From contig JAUNMP010000010.1 in the NCBI GenBank assembly GCA_030537465.1, positions 1 to 48,451 of the forward strand: 48,451 nucleotides of DNA, given 5' to 3'. This DNA is from a bacterium. GTDB taxonomy: Bacteria; Verrucomicrobiota; Kiritimatiellia; RFP12; UBA1067. Of this stretch, positions 8,100-15,978 are shown piece after piece (positions within the stretch are counted from its first letter, which is position 1; the number at the start of each line of letters is the position of its first letter). The position numbers and the translations under genes were made by a program. The notes beneath the pieces are model-generated. The model was not told the DNA's origin, did not search any database, and was given only the letters and a program-made list of their open reading frames with translations.

Positions 8100-9151
8100 T
8101 GAAAGCCCGCTACCTGAGACTCTACGAGCGCCTCCGCAAGGCAATCCTCGCGGGAGATTACATTCCCGGGACGCGCCTGCCGTCCAAGCGCGCGCTGGCG
8201 GACGAAACGGGCACCAGCGTCATCACGGTGGAGCACGCCTACGCGCTTCTCTGCGACGAAGGCTATGTCAAGGCCCGTGAACGCAGCGGTTTCTTCGTCG
8301 CGCAGCGGGAGAACGACCGCGAGACACCTCTTCCTTCCCGTCGGCAGAAGCCCCCGCGGCGAAACAACCATCGTGTCGACACGGCATTCCCCTTCTCGGT
8401 GGCCGCGAAGAAGATCCGGGCCGTGATCTCCCGCTACGGCGAGCGCATGCTGATCAAGTCCCCCAACAACGGAACCGCCGAGCTGCGCGAGGCAATCGCC
8501 AGCTATCTCGCCCGCGCCCGCGATCTGCATGTGAGGCCATCGCAGATCATCGTCGGATCCGGCGCCGAGTACCTCTATGGACTCCTCGCGCAGTTCTTCA
8601 CGGACGAGTCCATCGCCATCGAGAGGCCGTCCTACGCCAAGATCCAGCAAGTGTACGAGGCACACGGGGTTTCCTGCGAGGGCCTCGCCCTCGGCACACA
8701 CGGAATTCTCTCAGAGGAGCTCCACCACGCCCGCTCGAGGATTCTCCACGTCACGCCCTACCGCAGTTTTCCAACGGACGTCACTGCGGACTCCTCCAAG
8801 CGCCGTGAATATGTCCAGTGGGCGCAGACCGAATCCCGAATCCTCATCGAGGACGACTTCGACTCGGAGTTCTCCTCGGCACGGCGCGGAGCCGAAACCC
8901 TCTTCGCAATCGACGGTGGACGACACGTCATCTACCTCAACACGTTCAGCAAGACCCTTTCGCCCGCCATGCGCATCGGCTATCTCGTCCTACCGACCAG
9001 AATCCTCACGGACTTCACCGCAAAGGTCGGGTTCTACTCCTGTACGGTTCCCGTCCTTGACCAGCTTTTCCTCGCGGACTTCATCAACGACGGCGACTTC
9101 GAGCGCCACCTCAACCGCTGCCGCAGACGGCTCCAGAACTCCCAGCAGTAG
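8099..9151 (+). CDS. pdxR: MocR-type regulator of pdxST (GntR HTH plus truncated aminotransferase domain)
   Basis: Residues 5-70 form a GntR-type winged helix ([24 protein letters not shown]...[12 protein letters not shown]). Residues ~95-350 form a fold-type I aminotransferase-like domain with PLP lysine Lys285 in [15 protein letters not shown] and the EDDFDSEF block. MocR proteins are usually about 460-490 residues. This one ends at 350, just after the [13 protein letters not shown] helix, so the C-terminal small domain is missing. The usual HQFPTG motif reads YRSFPTD. Position divergent from pdxST argues for PLP-responsive control of those genes. There is no Shine-Dalgarno and no alternative in-frame start. 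The symbol is by context. Confidence 0.85.
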   Translation: MKARYLRLYERLRKAILAGDYIPGTRLPSKRALADETGTSVITVEHAYALLCDEGYVKARERSGFFVAQRENDRETPLPSRRQKPPRRNNHRVDTAFPFSVAAKKIRAVISRYGERMLIKSPNNGTAELREAIASYLARARDLHVRPSQIIVGSGAEYLYGLLAQFFTDESIAIERPSYAKIQQVYEAHGVSCEGLALGTHGILSEELHHARSRILHVTPYRSFPTDVTADSSKRREYVQWAQTESRILIEDDFDSEFSSARRGAETLFAIDGGRHVIYLNTFSKTLSPAMRIGYLVLPTRILTDFTAKVGFYSCTVPVLDQLFLADFINDGDFERHLNRCRRRLQNSQQ

Positions 9152-9186
9152 AATCATGTGCACCTCCCGGCATCCCCGATTCATGC

Positions 9187-9202
9187 TATACTGTCCCGCA
9201 TT
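9187..9202 (+). promoter_or_regulatory. Extended -10 promoter giving a near-leaderless start
   Basis: TGCTATACT (TATACT at 9187-9192 with the TGn extension) stands 10 nt before the ATG at 9203, with no Shine-Dalgarno and no recognisable -35. Initiation about 7 nt after the -10 would leave a leader of only a few bases. The same ATGCTATACT sequence precedes the rnfE-like gene. Confidence 0.45.
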
Positions 9203-9466
9203 ATGATCAAGACATTCAAGACTCAAGGCACCTGTGCCCAGGCGATCCAGTACGAAATCGAAAACGGCATCGTCACCAAATGCCAATTCCTCGGCGGCTG
9301 CCCCGGCAACACGCAGGGCGTTGCCCGTCTCGCCGTCGGACGAAAGGTCGAAGACTTGATTCCCCTCCTCAAAGGGATCAACTGCCGCGGCGGCACCTCC
9401 TGCCCCGACCAGTTCGCCCGAGCCCTCGAAGCCGAGCTGAAGACGGAACCGACGATTCTCGTATGA
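9203..9466 (+). CDS. TSCPD domain-containing small protein
   Basis: The 87-residue protein matches the stand-alone TSCPD family: FKTQGTCAQAIQYEIENG, FLGGCPGNTQGVARL, and the closing GGTSCPDQFARAL, which gives the family its name. Related segments occur at the C-terminus of some ribonucleotide reductases, but the role of the free-standing form is not established. The conserved cysteines suggest metal or redox chemistry. The frame is open from 9158, but ATG 9203 matches the family's N-terminus. The gene overlaps the next one by 4 bp (ATGA). Confidence 0.88.
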   Translation: MIKTFKTQGTCAQAIQYEIENGIVTKCQFLGGCPGNTQGVARLAVGRKVEDLIPLLKGINCRGGTSCPDQFARALEAELKTEPTILV

Positions 9467-9816
9467 CGGCCTCGCCCTCTGAATTTCATTGCCGCTGCTG
9501 TGGCGCCTGCTGCCGCATCCCCGACGGCATCGTCCGCGTTTCGGACGCCGAAATCGCGCGGATCGCCGCGTTCCTTGGAATCCCCGAGGTGCGCTTCATC
9601 GAGCAGGAAACGGAAATCGCCCCCGACAGGCGGGGGCTGATTCTCAAGAACACGCCCGAGGGCGCATGCGTTTATCTGACGGCGGACAATCTCTGCCGGA
9701 TCAATGTGGTCAAGCCCGACAAATGCCGCACGTTCCCGCTGGCGTGGACGAACCCCGACTCGGACGCCGTCTGCCCCGTGCTGCGGGAGACTACAGCGAA
9801 ATCTCGGGAATCTTAA
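9463..9816 (+). CDS. YkgJ-type cysteine cluster protein
   Basis: The 117 residues open with FHCRCCGACCRIPDGIVRVSD. This is the CxxCGxCC zinc/iron-binding cluster of the YkgJ (CxxCxxCC) family, completed by later cysteines in GACVYL, LCRIN and KCRTFPLAW. These proteins are thought to bind a metal or Fe-S centre; their function is unknown. Start ATG 9463 overlaps the stop of the TSCPD gene, so the two are co-translated. The 3' end overlaps the convergent Gfo/Idh/MocA gene by 26 bp. Confidence 0.88.
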   Translation: MTASPSEFHCRCCGACCRIPDGIVRVSDAEIARIAAFLGIPEVRFIEQETEIAPDRRGLILKNTPEGACVYLTADNLCRINVVKPDKCRTFPLAWTNPDSDAVCPVLRETTAKSRES

Positions 9817-11029
9817 TCGACTCGCCGCCCCTCATCGCGCTCCGGTGCGCATAGACGCCGGCGACGGTCGTATTCAGGGCCGTGACGACGTCGACGCAGA
9901 CCTTGTGCTCAGGCACGAGAATGCCGTGGATGAAATCGTCCGTCAGATAGCTGTGCGAGCCACCGTGTCCGCCCGCCGGCATCCCCGCTGGCAGCGCACG
10001 TTTCTTCCAGAATGTCGCCTTCTTCACCTCGTCGTCGAACCAGCCGCGATAGCCGCCCTTCTCCGGCACAAAGCAGCCCTTCTGCCCCCAGATGCGGCCA
10101 TCTTCGCCACCATAGGCCGGCACGTCCCAGGAAACGAGCATACGGGCCGCCGAACCATCCTCGCACTTGAACATCGCGTACTCGCTGCCAAAGGGATTGT
10201 TGTAGCGGTTGCCCTTCGAATAGGCGTACTTGAGGGACGGAACGCCCGTGCAGGTCACTTCCGTGAACCGCTTGTGCGTGACGCAGGTGTAGTAGCCGTT
10301 CGAGTGCGTCGGATAGAACTGCGGCGGCAGGCCTTCGCGCCAGCCGTTGTAGCTTCCCGTGCGCTTGCCGTCCAGCTGATAGGAGCCTGGATGGAAATAT
10401 TCGCCTTCCGTATAGGTGATCGCGCCGAGTTTGCCCGCCTCGTAGAGCTTGCGCATCGCGAAGCAGGAGTTGCGGAAGGCGGAGGTCTCGTTCATCTGGT
10501 AGAGCTTGCCACTACGCTTAACGGCATCGAGCAGTTTCGGAATGTACTCGAGCTGATCCTCTCCCAGAAAGGCCGGCACGGCGCTCGCCACGTTGAGACC
10601 ATGTTCCAGCGCCATGATGGCGAGGTGCACGTGGCTCGGCGCGTCGGTCGCGATGTAGACCGCTTCCAGCTTGTCCTCGGCGGCGTGCTTGATCATCTCC
10701 TCGCAGCTTGGATAGGTCTTCTGCGCCTTGACGCGCTCCTGCAGGAGCTTGCACTTGGCCGGATCGAGATCCGTGCAGGCGACGACTTCGACATAGGGAT
10801 GGTTCTGATAGCCGAACGCGGAACCGAACGAGCAGACGCCCTCACCCGCGATACCGACGCGAATTTTCCGTCCACCGTCCGCATACGGCTCCCAGGGGAG
10901 GCTCAAGTCCGCCCCGCTCTTCGTCTCGTCCAGTCCCTGGATTTTCGCCTTCGGAGCCTCAGCCGCACCCACCGTGCCCGCGGCGGCGAACAACGCCGCC
11001 CCCATGAAATTGCGTCTTGAGAGATCCAT
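9791..11029 (-). CDS. Tat-exported Gfo/Idh/MocA-like protein lacking the catalytic lysine
   Basis: A twin-arginine leader (LSRRNFMGAALFAAAGTVGAA) precedes a Rossmann domain beginning KIRVGIAGEGVCSFG and carrying VEVVACTDLD. A C-terminal alpha/beta domain with GGHGGSHSYL follows. In catalytically active Gfo/Idh/MocA enzymes the first domain ends with the EKP motif; here the corresponding segment is HGLNVASAVPAFL, so the lysine is absent. The protein may be a glycosidase-like (GH109-type logic) or non-dehydrogenase member acting outside the cytoplasm with tightly bound nucleotide. Start ATG 11029 has AAGGAG 7 nt upstream. The gene has its own promoter at 11103-11130. Confidence 0.87.
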   Translation of the reverse strand: MDLSRRNFMGAALFAAAGTVGAAEAPKAKIQGLDETKSGADLSLPWEPYADGGRKIRVGIAGEGVCSFGSAFGYQNHPYVEVVACTDLDPAKCKLLQERVKAQKTYPSCEEMIKHAAEDKLEAVYIATDAPSHVHLAIMALEHGLNVASAVPAFLGEDQLEYIPKLLDAVKRSGKLYQMNETSAFRNSCFAMRKLYEAGKLGAITYTEGEYFHPGSYQLDGKRTGSYNGWREGLPPQFYPTHSNGYYTCVTHKRFTEVTCTGVPSLKYAYSKGNRYNNPFGSEYAMFKCEDGSAARMLVSWDVPAYGGEDGRIWGQKGCFVPEKGGYRGWFDDEVKKATFWKKRALPAGMPAGGHGGSHSYLTDDFIHGILVPEHKVCVDVVTALNTTVAGVYAHRSAMRGGESIKIPEISL

Positions 11030-11100
11030 CGTCATACTCCTTTACTGAATGCCATCGGTTCTCGCAGGCACAAGCCCCCGCCCACGATAGTTTCAACCGA

Positions 11101-11140
11101 AGTATATACAATTTCCCCATCACGCGTCAACCATCACGCG
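11101..11140 (-). promoter_or_regulatory. Promoter with overlapping 10-bp direct repeats (Gfo/Idh/MocA gene)
   Basis: On the minus strand TTGACG (11125-11130) and TATATA (11103-11108) are 16 bp apart; TATACT at 11101-11106 gives an 18-bp spacer. A perfect direct repeat CCATCACGCG (plus-strand reading, 11117-11126 and 11131-11140, period 14 bp) straddles the -35 box, the usual place for a repressor or activator. No gene is seen in 11030-11174. Confidence 0.6.
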
Positions 11141-11174
11141 GAACGAAGCCCGAACCAGGGGCTGGGAACGTGAA

Positions 11175-11675
11175 CTATTTTTCAAGAATCGGCTGTAGTC
11201 GAATGTGGGAGAAGCGCCATTTTGCACTCTCCTCATCCCAGTGCAGCGTCGCATCGAGAGCACGAGCGTCGCGTCCCGCAATCAATCCCAGTGCATCCGA
11301 ATCGCCTCGGAAAAAGAAGTCGCAGGAGACCTGCGCCGTCGTCTTGTCGGGGAAGACCACATTGAGATCCTCGAAGGAGACGGTGAACGCCGTCGACTGC
11401 CGGCGGAATCCGGCGATCTGCTGTGCCAGGTCGCCGCCATCGAGCTTGACGGAGAACTTCCGTTCGGGGATCTCCAGACGACACCCCGGTTCGACCAGTT
11501 CCGCCAGCGTCCTTGCCGCTCCCAGCATCTTGAACGGAGATTCATTCCCCTCCTTGCACAGCGCTGACTCGGCGGTGGCGAAGGTCTTCCGCACGCGCCG
11601 CTCGTCGGACATTCCCAGCAGGAACCAACCCGCCACTGCCAGAACCAGCCCAATCAGTATCAGATAGTTCTTCAC
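11175..11675 (-). CDS. Hypothetical membrane-anchored protein
   Basis: The protein has 166 residues. One N-terminal membrane segment (about residues 3-21, NYLILIGLVLAVAGWFLLG) is followed by a soluble domain of mixed helix and strand ending in WDEESAKWRFSHIRLQPILEK. The end resembles the final strands of NTF2-like folds, but I do not recognise a family. The ATG overlaps the signal peptidase stop by 4 bp, so the two are translationally coupled; a role at the membrane linked to export is possible but unproven. Confidence 0.65.
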   Translation of the reverse strand: MKNYLILIGLVLAVAGWFLLGMSDERRVRKTFATAESALCKEGNESPFKMLGAARTLAELVEPGCRLEIPERKFSVKLDGGDLAQQIAGFRRQSTAFTVSFEDLNVVFPDKTTAQVSCDFFFRGDSDALGLIAGRDARALDATLHWDEESAKWRFSHIRLQPILEK

Positions 11676-12181
11676 CAGAGGGGCCTCCCCGCAACGCGCG
11701 ATACCGCAATCTCACCACCCACGTGCTGCTCGAAAGGCACGGAGCGGTTGTCGCCCATCACATAGACATTCCCCACTGCAACAACGTGCGGCGGAACCGT
11801 CCAATCGCAGGATTTCCGGACGTAGGGCTCCTCCAATGGAACCCCGTTGACATAGCACCGCCCTTCACGAAATTCGACCGTCTCCCCCTCGAAGGCGAGA
11901 ACCCGCTTCAGCAACATATACTTGTAGCCGCCATACTTGAGCGTCACAACCTGTCCTCGCTGCGGCCGCTCCGTTTTGAACGCCGTCAACACGCAGAAGT
12001 TGAATCCCTGGGCTGAATAAGTAGGCTCCATACTTGCACCGTCCACGACCATCGGACGCAGGAAGCGCGTCCCGACAATCCAGGTGCCAATCCCAAGTAG
12101 GGCAATCCGCAGAAAGAACCCCCACGTGAGACGGGGGAACAGAAAGCGGTCCAATGCCTTTTCTTGTTCTTCTGCTCTCAT
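11672..12181 (-). CDS. lepB: Signal peptidase I
   Basis: This membrane-bound serine/lysine protease removes signal peptides from Sec and Tat exports. A single membrane helix (FFLRIALLGIGTWIVGTRF) precedes the catalytic serine in GASMEPT, the catalytic lysine in MLLKRVLAFEGE and the closing box YVMGDNR. At about 169 residues it is a short, Gram-positive-like form. The frame extends to a TTG at 12187, and ATGs occur at 12184 and 12181; AAGGG lies 6 nt before 12181, which I prefer. It lies 12 bp after the GH32/43-like gene and overlaps the hypothetical membrane protein downstream. Confidence 0.92.
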   Translation of the reverse strand: MRAEEQEKALDRFLFPRLTWGFFLRIALLGIGTWIVGTRFLRPMVVDGASMEPTYSAQGFNFCVLTAFKTERPQRGQVVTLKYGGYKYMLLKRVLAFEGETVEFREGRCYVNGVPLEEPYVRKSCDWTVPPHVVAVGNVYVMGDNRSVPFEQHVGGEIAVSRVAGRPLW

Positions 12182-12193
12182 CATCAACCCTTG

Positions 12194-14284
12194 TCAACGA
12201 TCAACGAGTCCATCGTAGTCTGGTCCACCACCGGCGACATAGCCGTTGGAGGCGCCGTTCGCACGACGGCTCACCCAGAACGAATAGAGCGTGCCGTTCT
12301 CCAGCGTGAAGCGGAATCGGACATCGCGTCCACGGAACGCGGCCAGCGTTGCGCCGTTTTTCCACGACAGGCGAACCTTCGTTGAATCCACTGACACCGG
12401 CACGCTTTCCGCCACCGAGAAGCCAGGCACGGGTTCACCGTCCTCATCCAGCACCTCCGCGCGCAGCGCGCCAGCCGGTGCATCCACGTTCACAAATAGA
12501 TGTTCGCCGCTGAAGCGAACAGGACGCGTCAGCAGTTCGCCCTTCGTCGTCGCCTTCATTCCCACAAAACCATCGCGCCGCAGAGAAGCACAGCCCATGG
12601 CGCCGTTGTCGTACATGCCGTTCATGCTGCCGTTCCCCGTGCCGGGACCGGTCCCGCTTCTGCGGAGACGCGTGGGGTCGCCGCCGAACGCGCCGTAGTA
12701 GAACCAGAGTTTCTCGTCGCGAATCACGCAGATGTTCGAGAGCGGCTGCACATAGCCGCGGTCCCACTGTTCAGATTTCCACCGCTCCGCCCGAATCGCC
12801 GCACGGCGATCGGGACGCGACCAGTGGAACCCGTCACGCGAATAGGCAAACTGGATCTCCGTGATCTTCGGCATGCCGTGCTCTTCGCAGACGTTGTTCT
12901 CGGGTCCCCAGTGGATTTCGAAGCCTCCCAGCATAATGGATTCGTAGGCGACCGCATCGAAACAGTAGAGTTGGGCCTTCTTGTTCTCAAGCGGACGGTC
13001 CGTCTGCACGTCATGCTCGTCGGCCCGCAGCCAGCGGACCGCCCACTTCGGCGACTGTTCGTCCTTCCATTCCCATTTGCAGTCCGTCAGAAAATCGCTT
13101 CCTTCCCAATACCGGCGGGCTCGTCCACTGTCCTTCCAACCGCCGCGCAGCGAATAGATCCACTTGCGTCGGAACGGATTGTAGAACATCGTCGTACGAT
13201 CGCCGATGTCGCCCGTCGCGGTCTTGTTCGTCCAGTGGATGCCATCGGCGGACGTAAAGCAGTAGCCGGGGACGTTGTTCCCGCCCGGCATGACGAAGAG
13301 CTTCCAGCGCTGACTCGGGTCCGCCGCCTCGGGGTCGGGGAACACGCTCCAGGAGTCCACTTTCTGATCCGGCAGCAGACGGTTCGTCCCAGGTACCACG
13401 CCGAGATCGGGACGTTCCCAGTGGATGCCATCCTTCGATTCGGCGTAGCAGATGCGGTAGCACCAGCCCGCCTCGTACCAGAGACGGAAGACCTTGCGCT
13501 CGGAATCCCACCAGAGCCCACCGCCCTTCGGCAGCGCAATCGCGTTCTGCGGACGATTCCGCTCGTAGTCGTTCTCGGGCTTGAGGACGGGATTGCCTTC
13601 GTATTTCACAGGATGGTTATAGACGCGCGTCAAGTCGGTCTTCTCGACCAGGAAGTCGTCAACGAAGAGCTGGCGTCCCACGTCAATGAAAGCCACATTG
13701 GGACGCCCCTCGCCCAGATACGGCACCACGAGCTCGCTGCGCCCATTCGCCGGCACGTCCCGCGGCGGCCACGCCTTCGGCAGCTCGATACCATTGTAGA
13801 GCAGCTCGCCCTCCCGGGGCGGCTTCATCCCCTGACGCTCAGGATCGAAGCCCGCGACAATCACCCACTTGCCGAACCGGAACGTTTCGCCCTTCTTCAC
13901 GTCCTTGCGCCAGAGCTCACCCACGTCGCAGGCGTTCGTGCCAAAGACCTGGAACGGCGCGATTCCAGGGACGCGCATGAAACCCGCGGCCTCCAGCTCC
14001 GCACGCCGCGTCACCGGTGACTTCGGTTCCGCCGCGAGTGCATAGAGCTCGCCATCCGTGCGTACCTTCAGCTTCAGTCCGCCCCCGATGCCCGTCCGAA
14101 AGAACGTCTTTCCCGCGACGTGCTTCGCCGCCGCTTCCGTCAACTTGAACTGCGGACGGTCCGTGAACACGGTCTCGCCCGCCTTGAACGTCTTCACCTC
14201 CACGCCCGTGGCATCCAGCTTCGCCGGCGCCGCCACCGCCATCGCCGCGCCCCAAGCGGACATAACTAGAAAAAGATGCTTCAT
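12194..14284 (-). CDS. Secreted GH32/GH43-like five-bladed propeller protein
   Basis: About 696 residues follow the signal-peptide start MKHLFLVMSAWGAAMAVAA at 14284; the frame continues to an ATG at 14362, but that would bury the signal peptide. The central region shows the repeating blades of GH32/43/68-type propellers: NPVLKPENDYE, GLWWDSERKVFRLWYEAG, YAESKDGIHWERP, FTSADGIHW, AYSRDGFHW. A C-terminal beta-sandwich segment follows (about 600-680). I cannot assign the Asp/Asp/Glu catalytic triad with confidence, so hydrolase activity is inferred from fold and neighbourhood. It is followed directly by lepB. Confidence 0.7.
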   Translation of the reverse strand: MKHLFLVMSAWGAAMAVAAPAKLDATGVEVKTFKAGETVFTDRPQFKLTEAAAKHVAGKTFFRTGIGGGLKLKVRTDGELYALAAEPKSPVTRRAELEAAGFMRVPGIAPFQVFGTNACDVGELWRKDVKKGETFRFGKWVIVAGFDPERQGMKPPREGELLYNGIELPKAWPPRDVPANGRSELVVPYLGEGRPNVAFIDVGRQLFVDDFLVEKTDLTRVYNHPVKYEGNPVLKPENDYERNRPQNAIALPKGGGLWWDSERKVFRLWYEAGWCYRICYAESKDGIHWERPDLGVVPGTNRLLPDQKVDSWSVFPDPEAADPSQRWKLFVMPGGNNVPGYCFTSADGIHWTNKTATGDIGDRTTMFYNPFRRKWIYSLRGGWKDSGRARRYWEGSDFLTDCKWEWKDEQSPKWAVRWLRADEHDVQTDRPLENKKAQLYCFDAVAYESIMLGGFEIHWGPENNVCEEHGMPKITEIQFAYSRDGFHWSRPDRRAAIRAERWKSEQWDRGYVQPLSNICVIRDEKLWFYYGAFGGDPTRLRRSGTGPGTGNGSMNGMYDNGAMGCASLRRDGFVGMKATTKGELLTRPVRFSGEHLFVNVDAPAGALRAEVLDEDGEPVPGFSVAESVPVSVDSTKVRLSWKNGATLAAFRGRDVRFRFTLENGTLYSFWVSRRANGASNGYVAGGGPDYDGLVDR

Positions 14285-14426
14285 GGCTATAGTCTTAGCC
14301 GAAATCATCCCCACCGGAAGAGTCACGCTGGGGAGAAGAAACCGTACAATTGAATTTTTCATGTCCCGAGTGTATCACATATCTACACGGGAGCACAATC
14401 GAAGAATGATGCCGGAACGATCCGAT

Positions 14427-14455
14427 TGACGGAGGCACTTCCGATCTGATATAAT
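14427..14455 (+). promoter_or_regulatory. Near-consensus sigma70 promoter of the ATPase gene
   Basis: TTGACG (14427-14432), a 17-bp spacer and a perfect TATAAT (14450-14455) point toward the plus-strand ATPase gene. It is among the best promoter matches seen in the window. It predicts transcription starting near 14462, directly before a palindrome. Confidence 0.8.
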
Positions 14456-14465
14456 CCGAAACTGT

Positions 14466-14490
14466 AACCACGGTTTCAGAAACGGTGGTT
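14466..14490. promoter_or_regulatory. 25-bp palindrome just downstream of the promoter, candidate operator
   Basis: AACCACGGTTTC and GAAACGGTGGTT are 12-bp inverted arms around a single A (14478), with one mismatch. The site covers roughly +5 to +29 of the predicted transcript and lies 24 bp before the ATPase start codon. It could be a dimer-binding operator or, as RNA, a hairpin in the leader. No regulator gene is adjacent. Confidence 0.6.
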
Positions 14491-14513
14491 GCAATTCTTT
14501 GAAGGACTTTGGC

Positions 14514-15833
14514 ATGCACTTCTTCGACCGAACACGCGAACTTGAACTTTTGGGCGAAATCGCCGCCCGCAGCCAAGACTGCGCCCAGTTTACCGTCATT
14601 ACCGGACGTCGCCGCGTCGGCAAGACGTCACTCATTCTCAAGGCTTGCGAAAAGACGCCTTTTGCGTACCTGTTCGTCGAGCGCAAGAGCGAACGCGATC
14701 TTTGCGAAATCTTCAAGAGCGAACTGGAAGACAAGTTCAGCATCGTCATCCACGGCCAGCCCGTCCGTTTCTCGGAGATTTTCGAGGAGATCATGAAACT
14801 CGCCACGACCCGTCCGATTACCGTGGTCATCGACGAGTTCCAGGAGTTCCTCAAGATCAACCCTTCCATCTTCAGCTCGATCCAGAAAATCTGGGATCTT
14901 CACAAGGACAAGGCACGGATCAATCTCATCGTCTCGGGATCCGTCTACACCTTGATGACCAAGATCTTCAAACACAAGAAAGCCGCACTCTACGGACGGG
15001 AAACCGCCTTCCTGAAGCTCGACCCGTTCTGCGTCTCCGTCCTTAAGGAAATACTCTCCGAATACCATCCGACGTTCACGCCCGAAGATCTGCTCGCCCT
15101 CTGGACCTTTACCGGCGGTGTCGCCAAATACATCGAACTACTGATCGACGGCAAGGCCTTTACCCGCGAAAAGATGCTCGACCTGATCATCCGCGAAGAT
15201 TCGACGTTCATTGAAGAGGGGCGCGCCATCCTTGTCGAGGAGTTCGACAAGGAATACGGTGTCTACTTTTCCATTCTTTCTGCCATTGCCCGCGGGAGCA
15301 ACACGCGAAACGAGATTTCCCAAGTTCTTGGGCGCGACATCGGTGGCTACCTCCTCCGGCTTGAAAAGGACTATGCCCTGATCGTCCGCCAACAACCGCT
15401 CTTCGCCAAGGAATCCGCCAAAGGAGCCCATTATCAGCTCAATGACAACTTCTTCACCTTCTGGTTCCGCTTCGTTTTCAAATACGGGTTTCTGCTCGAG
15501 ATCAAGGGCTACGACCGCCTCAAGGAAATCATCCGTCGCGACTATCCGGTCTTCAGCGGACGCATCCTCGAACGCTATTTCCGCGCACAACTGATCGAAT
15601 CCGGCAACTGGACGCGTATCGCTTCCTGGTGGGACCGCAAAGGCGAAAACGAAATCGACCTCATCTCCGAAAACGAACTGACGGGTGAGGTTGCCGTCTA
15701 CGAAGTCAAGCGCGACCCCAAACGCATCAACCTTGAGACCTTGAAAGACAAATTCTCCGTCTTCACCGCAGCCACTGGAAAATGGAAACGCCTTAAGCCC
15801 TCGTTTATCGGCCTGTCGTTAGCAGACATGTAA
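14514..15833 (+). CDS. AAA-type ATP-binding protein with C-terminal DUF234/PD-(D/E)XK-like domain
   Basis: The 439-residue protein has a P-loop ATPase domain at the N-terminus: Walker A GRRRVGKTS and Walker B ITVVIDEFQEF, with FFDRTREL before it as in the archaeal-ATPase (STAND-like) family. A winged-helix section and a C-terminal DUF234-type segment follow. In that segment GENEIDLI and VYEVKR reproduce the D...ExK pattern of PD-(D/E)XK nucleases. ATG 14514 has GAAGGA 7 nt upstream and is preferred over 14499. Such proteins are common, often mobile in distribution and of unknown role. It is the only long plus-strand gene in this part and has a strong private promoter plus palindrome. Confidence 0.88.
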   Translation: MHFFDRTRELELLGEIAARSQDCAQFTVITGRRRVGKTSLILKACEKTPFAYLFVERKSERDLCEIFKSELEDKFSIVIHGQPVRFSEIFEEIMKLATTRPITVVIDEFQEFLKINPSIFSSIQKIWDLHKDKARINLIVSGSVYTLMTKIFKHKKAALYGRETAFLKLDPFCVSVLKEILSEYHPTFTPEDLLALWTFTGGVAKYIELLIDGKAFTREKMLDLIIREDSTFIEEGRAILVEEFDKEYGVYFSILSAIARGSNTRNEISQVLGRDIGGYLLRLEKDYALIVRQQPLFAKESAKGAHYQLNDNFFTFWFRFVFKYGFLLEIKGYDRLKEIIRRDYPVFSGRILERYFRAQLIESGNWTRIASWWDRKGENEIDLISENELTGEVAVYEVKRDPKRINLETLKDKFSVFTAATGKWKRLKPSFIGLSLADM

Positions 15834-15912
15834 CACGCCATGATCCCCACAACCGAAACTTCACCCAAGGGACTTGCCGCCGGGAACGAGGGACGCTAGG
15901 CGCGTTTCACGA

Positions 15913-15927
15913 TCGATCCGGGATCGA
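15913..15927. other. 15-bp palindrome between convergent genes
   Basis: TCGATCC and GGATCGA flank a single G in the 145-bp space between the ends of the ATPase and S66 genes. It has no T-run, so it does not look like an intrinsic terminator; it may be a protein site or chance. Nothing else is seen in 15834-15978. Confidence 0.3.
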
Positions 15928-15978
15928 CTGTCCAGAGACACAATCAATTGCCCCGCAAATAACCGCTCCCATCGACCC

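Noticed and set aside
7131..8144. Longer PdxS starting at 8144
   Set aside because: The extra 46 residues match nothing in the family and would run through the divergent promoter and the regulator's start; ATG 8006 has a proper ribosome site.
9152..9202. Possible frameshifted remainder of the MocR regulator
   Set aside because: Only 51 bp lie before the next gene, too short for the missing ~100 residues, and no frame shows similarity.
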